From positions 1 through 54,050 of the forward strand of contig NZ_JOIX01000049.1 of NCBI RefSeq assembly GCF_000720175.1: 54,050 bases of DNA, given 5' to 3'. A model generated the notes under the pieces. The model worked only from the letters and a program-made list of their open reading frames with translations. It searched no databases and was not told where the DNA came from. Shown one piece after another: positions 27,556 through 37,159 of this stretch. Every line of letters starts with the position of its first letter. Within the stretch, counting starts at the first letter, position 1. The stretch comes from Streptomyces sp. NRRL S-337 (GTDB taxonomy: Bacteria > Actinomycetota > Actinomycetes > Streptomycetales > Streptomycetaceae). Made by a program: the position numbers and the translations under genes.

Positions 27556-28918
27556 GCCGTCCGGCCGCGACCGGCAGGTCCGCCACCTCGCCTCGGTCGG
27601 GGCGGCGCGACCGGCGGGTGTGCTGGGCGACGCACGCAGCCCGTTCGTCGGCGTCGAGGCCGAGCGAGGCGAGCGTGGCGAGGTACCGCCGTCGGGTCTG
27701 CTCGGCGGCGGCGGGTGCGCCGATGCGGTGGTAGGCACGCAGCAGCAGGTGCCACCCCGTGTCGTGGAAGCGGTCGACGGCGAGGCACTTCTGGGCTGCG
27801 GCCACGGCTTCCTGCGAGTTGCCGGCCTGGAGCTCGGCGGCGGCGAGTTCCGCGGCGGCGTCGGCTGCCTGGTGCCGGTACGTCTCGCGGTCCTGCTGCA
27901 GCCATTCGGCGGGGCCGTCCTCGGGGAGCAGCTCACCGTGGTACTGGGCGAGCGCGTCCCGCAGGCCCTGTACGGCCGAGACGCTGTCCCCGGCGGCCTT
28001 CGCCTGCCTGCTCCGGGTCAGCGCGGTCTGGAACGCCAGCGTGTCGAGGTAGGCGCCGACCGGCAGGTTGAGCAGGTAGGCGTCACCGACACGGACCACC
28101 AGTCGTGGTTTGCCGAGATCCCGGTCGGGTTCCAGGAGATTACGCAGGCTGGAGACGGCCACTTGCAGATTGGCCGTGGCCGACTTGGGCGGCATGTCCG
28201 GCCAGAGAGCCTCGATGAGCGCCTCCCGGTGTACGGGCCGGCCCGCACGCATGGTGAGCAGCCGCATGGCGGCGCGGGCGCGGGGGCGGACTCTCGTCCA
28301 GTCGATCACCAGGTCACCCACGGTCATCCGGAATCCGCCGAAGCACCTGATCGCCACCCGGGGGTTCCGCTCGTCGGTGTGGGCGGAGGCCGGCAGCGGG
28401 TGCCATCGGCCGATCGGGCCGTTCGGGACGGCGGCCGGCAATGCGCTGGTGGAGCGGGGCGGGATGGCGTGCCGTGAGCTGTGACGCCGCTCGCCGTCGG
28501 GGTGCCGGACCGTGAGCGGCGCGCCGGCATCCTCGACGCTCACCGGGTGCCCGCTCCGTACGGCGTCGGGTGTGAGGCCCGGTGGGTCCTCGTCGCCATC
28601 GAGCAGCGCGAGGAGTTCCCGGGTCCAGGAGCGGATCAGGTGGGCATCCGTCGCGCGACGGCACCAGGTCGGCGAGGCCGGGTTCCGGCCGCAGCCTTCA
28701 CAGCAGACGCCGGCCAGGGAAGAAGCCAAGCGGCGCACTGCCCGGACGGTGACCTCGTCGCCGCCGTCCGCCTCGTGGAGGAGGCGGAGGGCGACCCGCA
28801 GTAGCCGCAGCCCGGCGTCGGCTTTGGACCGGTCGCTCGCCTCTGGTCCGGTGGCGTGGTGGCCGCCCGTGCCATCGGCGAGGTGGCCCCTGGACGAGGG
28901 CGCGTCAGGCTTTCGCAT
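27530..28918 (-). CDS. SARP/AfsR-type transcriptional activator with N-terminal extension
   Basis: This 462-residue protein carries the SARP DNA-binding fold in the second half: an OmpR-like winged helix (about 187-280, with LIEALWPDMPPKSATANLQV and SSLRNLLEP) and a bacterial transcriptional activation domain (about 285-430, YHGELLPEDGPAEWLQQDRE). The first about 185 residues are an unusual extension with a Cys cluster (CCEGCGRNPASPTWC, about 72-86) that might bind metal. ATG 28918 with AAGGA is preferred over GTG 28966. SARPs usually switch on antibiotic genes, but none are nearby; its convergence with the sigma-fusion gene may link their expression. Confidence 0.85.
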   Translation of the reverse strand: MRKPDAPSSRGHLADGTGGHHATGPEASDRSKADAGLRLLRVALRLLHEADGGDEVTVRAVRRLASSLAGVCCEGCGRNPASPTWCRRATDAHLIRSWTRELLALLDGDEDPPGLTPDAVRSGHPVSVEDAGAPLTVRHPDGERRHSSRHAIPPRSTSALPAAVPNGPIGRWHPLPASAHTDERNPRVAIRCFGGFRMTVGDLVIDWTRVRPRARAAMRLLTMRAGRPVHREALIEALWPDMPPKSATANLQVAVSSLRNLLEPDRDLGKPRLVVRVGDAYLLNLPVGAYLDTLAFQTALTRSRQAKAAGDSVSAVQGLRDALAQYHGELLPEDGPAEWLQQDRETYRHQAADAAAELAAAELQAGNSQEAVAAAQKCLAVDRFHDTGWHLLLRAYHRIGAPAAAEQTRRRYLATLASLGLDADERAACVAQHTRRSRRPDRGEVADLPVAAGRLSFPADWQ

Positions 28919-29334
28919 GTCGGCATCCTTCTGCTGTCCCGGTTGTGCTGCACAGTTCGTGTCCACACCTATTCAGAGACGTCCGATGCGGCGCTATGAC
29001 GGGAGAACTCCAACATTTTCCGGTGCCGCCGCCGGACCCGCGCGGGGCCGCCCCGCGCGGCTGGAGAGGCTCCCTTGGCGACCTCGCCCAACGGTCACCA
29101 AGGGCGGCATCGGCCGGCGAGCGCCCTTTCATGCGGCTCGGCTACCCCGAAATCCGCCCCGATCGCGGCTGCGGAAGCGCGTTCCGGACGCCGACCATGT
29201 GACCGGCGGTCGATGCGGCCGGTGACCGCGCAGGAGGGACGACGCCTTGTCCTGCGCGCCCCTCTGCTCTGGGAAGACGACGACCGGTCCGGACATCGGC
29301 CCTGCGCGACGAAGACGGTGAGGAGCCGCTACCC
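28919..29334. other. intergenic region between divergent SARP gene and small gene
   Basis: About 415 bp, presumably with two divergent promoters. No gene, strong hairpin or repeat was recognised. Confidence 0.4.
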
Positions 29335-29727
29335 ATGTACACCGAGACACAAGGACTCTCTGCTCTGCGGACCGTCGGGGGCTGCGAGTTACGGGCCGCT
29401 GGCATCGACTGGGACGCGGTCCGAGTGCCGCGCAGCATCGGCATACGCGCGTTGGCGATCCTGGGGACCCGCAGCGGCGCGGTGATCGAGGACCCGTACG
29501 AACCCGCCGTCTACTGGTTCGTCCGCGAGGGGGCGACCACCGGGTGGGACGTCCCGGGCACCCGTCCGCTCAGCGTGACCCAGCACCTCGTCGTCCCGCC
29601 GCCGCATCGCGTCGAAGGGCCGGGACCGCACTGGCGGATCCGCCTCACCGACGGACGGCTGATCACCGACGTCCAGGCGCTGCGCCGGGCCATCGAGGTC
29701 GCGGTCGCACCGTTCCGAGGCCCGTGA
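29335..29727 (+). CDS. small conserved hypothetical protein, 130 aa
   Basis: A 130-residue cytoplasmic protein follows GAGGAG. It contains GAVIEDPYEPAVYWFVREGA and LVVPPPHRVEGPGPHWRI, a pattern I recall from short Streptomyces proteins of unknown function. There is no signal peptide or membrane helix. It lies upstream of the symporter gene on the same strand, separated by about 350 bp, so cotranscription is doubtful. Confidence 0.65.
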   Translation: MYTETQGLSALRTVGGCELRAAGIDWDAVRVPRSIGIRALAILGTRSGAVIEDPYEPAVYWFVREGATTGWDVPGTRPLSVTQHLVVPPPHRVEGPGPHWRIRLTDGRLITDVQALRRAIEVAVAPFRGP

Positions 29728-30074
29728 GACGAGACGGCTCGACCGCCGCCCAACCGAGCGGTTCGCCGCTGGCCTGCCAGGTCCCGCGGCCGTACGACAC
29801 ACGGTCACGGACACCCCCTGGACGCCGTCCTCTCCCTTCCCCCGGAGGACGGCACGGCCCGCCCTTCGCCGGCGGGCGGGCCGCACCAGCCGTCCCGTCC
29901 CTCTTCGGTCCCACTGCCGACCGGAGCGGGGCGGGGCGGCCGCGACATCAACGAGCAGAAAAGGCAGCGGAGTTGAGCAGCCCGGGCAGGGGGAGTTGCT
30001 CGCCGCGGCCGAGAACCACCGCGGCCGAAGACGGCCGTGGCCAACCCTGCCGCTGTGCGCCGAGGGAGAATCGG
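29728..30074. other. intergenic, promoter region of the symporter
   Basis: About 345 bp without a supported gene. A frame on the plus strand runs through it into the symporter but is Arg/Pro-rich shadow sequence. Confidence 0.4.
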
Positions 30075-31616
30075 GTGGAGCTACAGACCGCCGCACCAGC
30101 GATGATGGTGTTCGGGATCTTCATCATCGTGATGATCATCATCGGTGTCTGGGCCTACTGGGAGACCGACAGCTTCCGAGAATTCGCGCTCGGCGGCCGA
30201 CGGCTCAACGCCCTGGTAACCGCCCTGTCGGCAGAGGCCAGCGATATGTCGGGCTGGCTGTTCATCGGCCTTCCGGGCGCCGTGTACGCCGAAGGAATCG
30301 GGGCCACGTGGATCGCCGTCGGCCTCATCATCGGCACATACCTCAACTGGCGTTTCGTCGCACCGCGGTTGCGCACCTACACCGAACGTGCCAACGACTC
30401 GGTGACTCTGTCCGCGTACCTCGAAGAACGGTTCGAGGACCGCAGCGGGATTCTTCGCATGCTCTCGGCGACCGTCATCGTCGTGTTCTTCACCCTCTAC
30501 GTGGCGAGCGGATTCGTGGCGGGCGGTGTGCTCTTCCACCAGGTTTTCGGCGTCGACTTCGCTTTCGGTCTCACCGTCATCGCCGTGGTGATGGTCATCT
30601 ACTCCCTCCTCGGCGGCTTCCGCGCCGTGAGCACGACCCATGTGGTGCAGGGCGCGCTGATGCTCTTCGTGGCGTGCGTCCTCCCTGTCGTCATCATCGG
30701 GCACCTCGACGGCCTCTGCGCGGTGCACCATGCGATCGCCGACAAGAGCCCGGCACTGCTCGATATGGGGGCGAAGCCCGGTTTCGCCGACGGCCGGTGG
30801 AGCGCGGGCGAGCCGCTGGGTCTCGTCGCGGTGAGTTCCCTGCTCGCCTGGGGGCTCGGCTATTTCGGGCAGCCGCATATCCTGGCCCGCTTCATGGCCA
30901 TCCGCAGTACGCACGACCTCCCTCTCGCCCGGCGTATCGCCATGGGGTGGGTCGTCCTCTCGCTGACCGGCGCGAGCCTCGTGGGACTCCTCGGTATCGC
31001 CGCGCTCCGCACCTCGGTCGGCGACCGGGAGATGGTCTTCATCGAACTGGTCAAGCAGTCGGTCGATCCCTGGTTCGCCGGTGTGCTGTACGTGGGGGTG
31101 CTGGCCGCGATCAAGTCGACCGCGGACAGCCAGCTGCTGGTGACGGCGACCTCCGTCACCGAGGACTTCTTCCGCGCGCTGCGCAACCGGCGGGCCACGG
31201 ACGCGACATTGGTGACGGTGACACATGCGGCGCTGGTCGGCGTCGCGCTGGTCGCCTATGTGATCGCGCTCAGCGGAGGCAGCGTCCTGGACATCGTCGC
31301 CCACGCCTGGGCCGGCTTCGGCGCGGCCTTCGGCCCGGTGTTCCTGCTCTCGCTCTACTGGCCGCGCATGACCAAGGCGGGAGCGACCGCCGGCATCGTC
31401 ACGGGCGCGCTCACGGTCATCCTGTGGAAGCACATCGACCCGCTGCTCGGCCCGCTCCGGACCGGAATCTACGAGATGGTGCCGGGCGTACTCGCGGCCA
31501 CAACGGCAGCGCTGCTCTTCGGAACCTTCGTCGGTCGCCCTCCGCGCCGCTCCTGGACAGCCGAGTCCACCGGTCGAGCCGCTCCTGACGCACCGCCGCA
31601 GACCCAGCCATCCTGA
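30075..31616 (+). CDS. putP: sodium/proline symporter (solute:sodium symporter family)
   Basis: This 513-residue protein with about 13 membrane helices is close to the usual size of PutP (about 500 residues). The family signatures AEASDMSGWLF, GGFRAVSTTHVVQG and SLLAWGLGYFGQPHILARFM are present. It should import proline with sodium across the cytoplasmic membrane. The start is GTG 30075 after GGGAGAA; the longer open frame is not protein-like. No proline-catabolic genes (putA) are adjacent. A strong terminator hairpin follows at 31710. The substrate assignment is by family resemblance. Confidence 0.88.
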   Translation: MELQTAAPAMMVFGIFIIVMIIIGVWAYWETDSFREFALGGRRLNALVTALSAEASDMSGWLFIGLPGAVYAEGIGATWIAVGLIIGTYLNWRFVAPRLRTYTERANDSVTLSAYLEERFEDRSGILRMLSATVIVVFFTLYVASGFVAGGVLFHQVFGVDFAFGLTVIAVVMVIYSLLGGFRAVSTTHVVQGALMLFVACVLPVVIIGHLDGLCAVHHAIADKSPALLDMGAKPGFADGRWSAGEPLGLVAVSSLLAWGLGYFGQPHILARFMAIRSTHDLPLARRIAMGWVVLSLTGASLVGLLGIAALRTSVGDREMVFIELVKQSVDPWFAGVLYVGVLAAIKSTADSQLLVTATSVTEDFFRALRNRRATDATLVTVTHAALVGVALVAYVIALSGGSVLDIVAHAWAGFGAAFGPVFLLSLYWPRMTKAGATAGIVTGALTVILWKHIDPLLGPLRTGIYEMVPGVLAATTAALLFGTFVGRPPRRSWTAESTGRAAPDAPPQTQPS

Positions 31617-31709
31617 GGAGATCCATGGCCCGATTGCTGCGACTGATCCGCACCCAGACGCCTCCGCGCGCCCTGACGCAGTGATCTGCTGCTCAGCCTC
31701 TGGACGGTG

Positions 31710-31740
31710 ACAGTGGCCCCGGCGAAACCGGGGCCACTGT
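31710..31740 (+). terminator. terminator of the symporter gene
   Basis: ACAGTGGCCCCGG and CCGGGGCCACTGT form a perfect 13-bp stem with loop CGAAA, followed by CTAG. It lies about 95 bp after the symporter stop. Confidence 0.75.
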
Positions 31741-31898
31741 CTAGCCTCCCCGTTTCGCTTCGGTGGCTGATCTGGAGTGATGGCTGTGAAGTGGGGTTTT
31801 GGTTGTTGGCTGCTGGGCAGGCATGGTCGAGGCCCGACGCGCGGGTCGGGTTCTCCAGGGTTCCTCGGGTCGTGGGCGTGCAGGGACGGTGCCGACGT

Positions 31899-32180
31899 TC
31901 AGGTGGCAGGCCGTGGCAGCGCCGCTAGGCGGGCGAATGCGTTGGTCAGCTCGTTTCGCCAGGGCCAGGTCGCGGCGATCCGCAGGTGCATGCGGCGTCC
32001 GCCGCGGGTGATGCGGGCGGCTGCGTGCAGCAGCCGGTAGCGGAGCTTCTTGGGCTCGGCTGCTGCCAGTTCGCCCTCCAGCAGCAGGATGCGTGCCCAA
32101 GGGAGCAGGTCGAGGGCGGTCAGGGACAGCTCCAGCCAGGCTTGGTTGACGTGGGAGTGTCGGGAAGGGAAGCCCCAGCA
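31899..32180 (-). pseudogene. IS1380-family transposase, C-terminal fragment
   Basis: The minus frame gives FPSRHSHVNQAWLELSLTAL, DLLPWARILLLEGELAAAEP, KKLRYRLLHAAARITRGGRR, then WPWRNELTNAFARLAALPRP-stop, the usual last about 95 residues of Streptomyces IS1380 transposases. The catalytic parts are missing. Its broken edge abuts the 5' truncation of the DUF1023 gene, so it probably caused that deletion. Confidence 0.75.
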
Positions 32181-32216
32181 GGCCATGAAGGACCTGGGCG
32201 TCAAGGGGCCGTAGAT

Positions 32217-33216
32217 CCCCAAGGACCCTAAGGACGCGGCTGCTTGGTGGAAGGGCCTCGACGAAGCATCGCGCCAGGAGTACGCCACGATGTATCCGGA
32301 GCAGATCGGCAAGACGAACGGCCTGCCCAGCATGGTCCGTGACGATGCGAACCGGCTCGCGCTGAATCAGCAGCTCAATTTCGTCAGCGGCAGCGACCAG
32401 GCCCTCCCCGGCATTCCGGAAAACCGTCACAACCTTGAGGTCCTGAAGGCCGAACTCGACGAACGTGACGGCGCCACGGGAAACAAGAAGCTCTACCTGC
32501 TGGATTTCAACGGATTCGATGACGGTAAGGCCGTCATCGCCATGGGAAATCCGGACACCGCTGATAACGTCGGTGTGCAGGTGCCCGGCACAGCCACGGA
32601 CATGAACTCGACCGGAGGCCAGCTGTCGCGGATCGAGAAGCTGCAGAGGTCGGCCGAGCGGGCCGATCCGTCGGCGAACACCTCGATGGTCTACTGGCTC
32701 GGTTACGACGCTCCGGAAATCCCCAGTGATGATGCCCCGAATCTCGCCGTTGCCGGCACCGGTCGTGCCGACGACGCGGCTCCGGACTTGCGGGATTTCA
32801 CCCGCGGCCTGCGCGCCTCGCTTGAAGGGTCGGACCGTGCGCATATGACGGTGCTGGGACACAGCTATGGCGCCACGGTGGTCGGCGACGCGGACGCTGG
32901 CGGGAAGGGCCTCGACGCCGACAGTATTTCCGTCGTCGGCAGTCCGGGGGAGACGGTGGGCCGGGCGTCCGATCTCCACGTCGACCCGCACCACTTTTAT
33001 ACGGGAATCGCCGATGACGACCTAATCAGTCAAGCGCAGGATCTTACGCTCGGCCCTGACCCCAACACCGCGGACTTCGGCGGCACCCGATTCGTAACTG
33101 ATACTCACGGACACAGCGGCTACTGGGACGACAACAGCGAAAGCCTTGCTAATCAGGGGCGGATCATTGCCGGCCAGAAACCGAATCAGGCACCGCCTAC
33201 ACCCATCGACATGTAA
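32217..33216 (+). pseudogene. DUF1023-family alpha/beta hydrolase, 5'-truncated
   Basis: The frame opens at 32217 with PKDAAAWWKGLDEASRQEYA then YPEQIGKTNGLPSMVRDDAN, a typical linker of DUF1023 proteins that is normally preceded by a long N-terminal domain. It continues into the hydrolase domain with the nucleophile elbow GHSYGAT. A C-terminal His lies near the DTHGHSGYWDD segment. No start with a ribosome binding site lies upstream because the IS1380 relic begins there; ATG 32290 could give a 308-residue product without the N-terminal domain. In actinobacteria these hydrolases often occur with WXG100 or lipoprotein genes. I consider it truncated, with residual activity undetermined. Confidence 0.7.
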
Positions 33217-33225
33217 GGAAATCCC

Positions 33226-33786
33226 TTGGAGAAAAAACACTCTGAGGCGGCGATATCACTTTTTAGGCGAACTCGCCTGATCGCAGTGACCGCCGCGGTA
33301 ATTATTGTCACCGGAGCCTGCATGTCTCAGCCGTCCAGCGACCCCAACAAAGCACTTCCGCGTAAGAGCCGCGAGGACTCTTTGGCCTGGGCGAAGCGCT
33401 ACACCTCATCCATGGCACATTATGCCGGGGTCAAGGTGGGTAACAAATTTGGCCCTTTTACGGATTTCGAGGACTGCATCGGCCAAAATGATGAGGTAGC
33501 TGACGACGGCCGCTACACCCTCACGTACACGGTGTACGCTGAAGTCCCGCGAGAAGAGCAGATTCCAGTAGTCCGCAAACTCCGGGCAGCGCTCAAGGAC
33601 CACGGGGGCGTAGAGGTCTCTTCGTACGAAGAGCGCCCGCAGTCTCACGAGGTCGTCCTCGACGGCCGCCACAAGACAGAGAATTTCAGCCTCATCGCAG
33701 ACACCGCTAAACCGCCCAACACCCTCCGCCTGTCCGTCAGCACCCCCTGCTTCCTTCCTCCTGGTGCCAGGCAACAGAAATTCTGA
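33226..33786 (+). CDS. small lipoprotein next to the DUF1023 hydrolase
   Basis: This 186-residue protein has a signal peptide (about residues 15-32, LIAVTAAVIIVTG) ending in a lipobox-like VTGAC, so it should be lipid-anchored outside the membrane. The start is TTG 33226, seven bases after AAGGA overlapping the end of the hydrolase frame, which implies cotranslation. The mature part carries two further Cys (DFEDCIGQ, STPCFLPP). I recall similar lipoproteins beside DUF1023 genes in Streptomyces. Function unknown. It is followed by a clear terminator. Confidence 0.75.
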   Translation: MEKKHSEAAISLFRRTRLIAVTAAVIIVTGACMSQPSSDPNKALPRKSREDSLAWAKRYTSSMAHYAGVKVGNKFGPFTDFEDCIGQNDEVADDGRYTLTYTVYAEVPREEQIPVVRKLRAALKDHGGVEVSSYEERPQSHEVVLDGRHKTENFSLIADTAKPPNTLRLSVSTPCFLPPGARQQKF

Positions 33787-33860
33787 GCGAGTTACTGAGC
33801 TCGCAGAGCAAGCCACGATACGCCCGTCACGACATCACGAGTTCAAACTCAGTAACAGCT

Positions 33861-33888
33861 GAGTTCCCGCCCAATGGGGCGGGAACTC
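33861..33888 (+). terminator. terminator after the lipoprotein gene
   Basis: GAGTTCCCGCCC and GGGCGGGAACTC form a perfect 12-bp stem with a 4-nt loop, followed by TT, about 75 bp after the lipoprotein stop. Confidence 0.75.
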
Positions 33889-33982
33889 TTCGCGTGCGGG
33901 TTCCCACCGCCACCTGCGTCCTCCGAGGAACACCGCCGGGCAGTTCCGCCTCTACAGCACATCGCGCAGCGGGACTACCGGC

Positions 33983-34240
33983 TCAGATAGCGCCCTCACC
34001 GCGCACCCCCGAAGGTGTGATGGCACTTTGCGGATCGGTACCACGTAAGTAGGAGGCCGGGGCCTCCACGTACAAGCTTTTGCAGTATTTCGTCAAGATA
34101 CCCATGAAAGAGCTGAACGCGGCAAGCTGCTCCGCCGAAGTAGTTCCCAGCCGCGCACCTGATCCGCCCGCTCCGCCGAGCGCTGCTGAAACGAATACGT
34201 GACCCAAGAACCCATCAGTGTCCCCACCACCACCCACCAC
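33983..34240 (-). other. possible C-terminal gene fragment, unassigned
   Basis: The minus frame ends in protein-like sequence (GTTSAEQLAAFSSFMGILTK, YVEAPASYLRGTDPQ) with no start before it runs into the IS30 relic. It may be the tail of a gene cut by that element. No family recognised. Confidence 0.3.
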
Positions 34241-34309
34241 GCTCGCTGAGGTACGGCGTTGGACGGCGCCCCGGTTTTGATCGCGCTCGTTGCGGTTACG
34301 GAACCATGG

Positions 34310-34659
34310 GCGCTTGCTCGACCCGGCTGCTGGCGGACTCGTGGGAGACAGTTGAAGGGGATCGGCCCAGCCGCTTGGCCAGCTGCCGGGCCGATTCTCC
34401 CGCGGCGATATCTCCTCGCGCTCGCTGCCGCTCAGATGCCGCTCTGACCGCGTCTGCGGGGTAATGCGGACGCCGCCGCTCTGGTACAGGAACCGACGGG
34501 CGTGCCGCATCGGCGCCCCGAGGCCCGCCCGATCGAGCTGAACGGCTGCCCCTCGCGCCAGCGTCTCCAGATATCATCCTGCTGAGCTGGCGAAAACCCG
34601 TAGTCACGTACCTGTGCCTCCACGATCACGTGCTCATCCGTGGGTGATGCGTTGATCAC
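34310..34659 (-). pseudogene. IS30-family transposase, N-terminal fragment
   Basis: Three minus frames give in order FSPAQQDDIWRRWREGQPFS then IGRA; RHARRFLYQSGGVRITPQTR then SERHLSGSEREEIS; and GDIAAGESARQLAKRLGRSP then STVS, the N-terminal helix-turn-helix region of IS30 transposases. Two frame changes and loss of the DDE domain make it a relic. Confidence 0.7.
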
Positions 34660-34740
34660 TTGAGGGTGCCTTCGTTTGACGACAGGCGACTGACGCCCTG
34701 TGGGCCGCAGCAGGCCGCCGGCCGCCGCCTCGTAGTCCCC

Positions 34741-35814
34741 TTACAACAGATGGCGGGCGAAGAAGGTACCCACCCGGCGCCGTACCTCAGCGAGTTTCAC
34801 CGCAGGGTTGCCGGTGCCGATGAGCGCGGCCCGCGCTGCCGCTGTCACGAGACCGGAAGTCTGGAGTTGAGGGATGAGCGAGCCGTAGTCGGTGAACGCC
34901 CAGTGGTTCGCGTCGGGGAGCAGCACACGGCGGCCGGGAAGGTCCGCCCAGGACGACTCGATCCGGGGGGCGCCCTCGAATCCGTCGGTGCGGAACAGCA
35001 GCAGCGGCTGCTCGACGCCAGCCGGCGTCGGGTACAGGTCGAGATAGCCCTCCAGGTTGGCCACCGCGCCGACCCGGCGGTCGTCACGGGCCGCGTACAC
35101 CACCGCCGTGCCGCCTGCGGAGTGCCCGTACAAGCCGATCCGGCAGGAGTCCATGACGCGGGCGAGTGGCAAGTCACTGAGCCGGTCCAGGACCAGGCGG
35201 AGGTCCGCGATCCGGGTGTCCACCATCGTGCGGAAGGTCGCCGGGTCCGGTGGCCCGAACAGGACGGTCGTCCGCAGTCCGGTCGGCAGCTCCACCTGGG
35301 AAGCGTCACCGGGGTGATCGACGAGGACGACCACTCGACCGTGGCTCGCCAGGTCCTCGGCGAGGGTCGTGCCGAGCGTGCGGGAGTCACCGCCGCCGGG
35401 TGAGTACACCAGCACCGGCCGCCGCCCGGGCAGCGGGGGCGCGCCCATGTACCCGTGGGTGAGGACCGCGCCCCAGTCCACGGCCCCCGGTTCCGGCAAA
35501 CCCGGATGAACGTGGGGCGCGAGGCCGGCGAACTCCCGGGCCGCGGCCGGGGTGAGCTGCGGGGCCCGAGAGAAGCCGCGTACCGATCGGGCCGGGTACA
35601 GGACGGTCAGCATCAACTCCCGCGCGCCGCCCACCCAGGGATCGGCCCGGGCCGGGTCCGTCAGATGGACCGTCTGCATGCCTACGGGGTACGGGCCGGC
35701 GGGCGAGGGCAGCCGGAGGACGGGACCGCCACCAGATGCGGACGCGGCCGTGGGCAGCAGGGCGGTGGCACTCCCGAATAGGGTGCCCTTCAGAAGAGTG
35801 CGTCGCGAAGTCAT
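34741..35814 (-). CDS. Tat-exported alpha/beta hydrolase (PAF-acetylhydrolase/lipase-like)
   Basis: This 357-residue protein begins with a Tat-type signal (SRRTLLKGTLFGSATALLPT then AASA), so it should be exported folded. The mature enzyme shows an alpha/beta-hydrolase fold with VLVYSPGGGDSR (oxyanion region), GLYGHSAGGTAVVYA (nucleophilic Ser) and LLPDANHWAFTDY (catalytic His). This resembles bacterial platelet-activating-factor acetylhydrolase-like esterases; the substrate is unknown. The start is ATG 35814 and the gene is intact. It is divergent from the ArsR-type pseudogene. Confidence 0.85.
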   Translation of the reverse strand: MTSRRTLLKGTLFGSATALLPTAASASGGGPVLRLPSPAGPYPVGMQTVHLTDPARADPWVGGARELMLTVLYPARSVRGFSRAPQLTPAAAREFAGLAPHVHPGLPEPGAVDWGAVLTHGYMGAPPLPGRRPVLVYSPGGGDSRTLGTTLAEDLASHGRVVVLVDHPGDASQVELPTGLRTTVLFGPPDPATFRTMVDTRIADLRLVLDRLSDLPLARVMDSCRIGLYGHSAGGTAVVYAARDDRRVGAVANLEGYLDLYPTPAGVEQPLLLFRTDGFEGAPRIESSWADLPGRRVLLPDANHWAFTDYGSLIPQLQTSGLVTAAARAALIGTGNPAVKLAEVRRRVGTFFARHLL

Positions 35815-35892
35815 ACGAACATCCTTGAGGCGGGGCCGTCACGACGCGAAGGTTCAGGCCCTGGCCGAAAGGCTGGCCCACTATGAGGAGCT

Positions 35893-36860
35893 GTGAGGGT
35901 GCTGCGAGTCCACTTCACCGCGGAGGACTTCGCCCGTATCCGGTTCGCACCCCGCCCGGCGGCGCACCAGGAGTTGCACGCCGCCCTGACCACAGCCGTG
36001 ACCCAGCGTGGCGGGCCGCTGTTCGCGCCGTGGCGCGGCCGCATCCTGCGCTCCCTCCCGGCCGCGACCAGCCCGCTCGCCGACCTGGTCCCGGCGGGCC
36101 GCCCGCCCTCCTTCCTCAACGTCGTCGGCGACACCATGGCCGACGGCTTCGAACAGATCCGAGCCACCAGTCCCGGTCTCGCCCGATCCGAGCTGGAGCG
36201 GGTCTACGGGGCGGTGCCCGCCCCTCGCTGGATCCGGGGCCTGCACGCGGCCGACGAGACGGCCTGGCACACGCTGCACCGCGCCCAGCAAGCCGCGTTC
36301 AAGACGGTCCTCGCCCGGTCTCGTCCGTCGTACAGGATCTGCACTGTGAGGAGTTCACCCGCTACGCCCTTACTGTCGCCGAGCACGGCGTGGCCGCCAC
36401 CTTGACCGGCCTGGCCCCGGGCAGCCGGCTCCACGAGGGTGTGTGGGAATGGCCCGGCCCAGTGCCGGCCCGCGACGTCCGCCTCGATGGGCGCGGCCTG
36501 GTTCTGCTGCCTACCTTCCACCACCCGGCGGGCCCGCTTCTCCAGGACACCCCGGGCCATCCCGCAGTCCTGACCTACCCAGCTGGTCCCGGGCTCCCGC
36601 CCACCGCGGGGGGCACGGACGTCTCCGCCGAGTCCCTGGCCGCGGTCCTGGGCCGCACACGGCTCGACGCCTTGCGCCTCCTCGCCGACCCTCACACCAC
36701 GACATCCCTGGCCCGCGCCCTCCAGGTCAGCAACGCGACGGCCTCTTCCCACGCGGCCGCGCAAAGATCGGCGGGCATGGCGACGACAACCCGCGCAGGC
36801 TGCTCGGTCACACACCAGCGCACAGCCCTCGGCACGCTGGTTGCGGGCGCCTGGCCCTAG
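35893..36860 (+). pseudogene. ArsR-family regulator with DUF5937-type N-terminus, frameshifted
   Basis: From GTG 35893 the frame encodes VLRVHFTAEDFARIRFAPRP and FLNVVGDTMADGFEQIRAT, then loses sense near 36325. The +1-shifted frame resumes with VVQDLHCEEFTRYALTVAEH and ends in a winged helix (ALRLLADPHTTTSLARALQV then SNATASSHAAAQRSAG). Together these form the DUF5937-HTH ArsR-type regulators common in Streptomyces, about 320 residues long. One frameshift separates sensing and DNA-binding halves, so it is probably inactive. It could have controlled the divergent hydrolase. Confidence 0.75.
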
Positions 36861-36879
36861 TTCGCCACAAGATGGAGCC

Positions 36880-37131
36880 AGCCACGCCACGAAGGTGACG
36901 TACCTGAGCACGTTCGCCCAGAAGATCGGCGAGGAGCGGCTCGACGCGGAGTTCGCCAAAGTGATCAAGGGCAGCAATATCGCCCCACCCTCCCCGGAAG
37001 CGTTGCGCGACGGCCGCAAACCAGCTGACCAGGGCAAGCGCGTGACCCCGGCCGGAACCCGCGGTTGGCGCCATCGTCCGGGCTGGCGCCGGTCGCGCAG
37101 GACCACAGCCAGCTCTCTTCGGGGTGTCTGA
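36880..37131 (+). other. unassigned coding-like fragment
   Basis: The plus frame contains YLSTFAQKIGEERLDAEFAK and VIKGSNIAPPSPEALRDG with normal codon bias but no start or recognisable family. It lies between the ArsR pseudogene and the Rhs fragment and may be part of a deleted gene. Confidence 0.3.
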
Positions 37132-37159
37132 GCGAAGGCGGCTCATAGTCGACTTGAGT

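Noticed and set aside
12228..28918. Antibiotic gene cluster suggested by LAL and SARP regulators
   Set aside because: No PKS, NRPS, terpene, lanthipeptide or tailoring genes between or around them.
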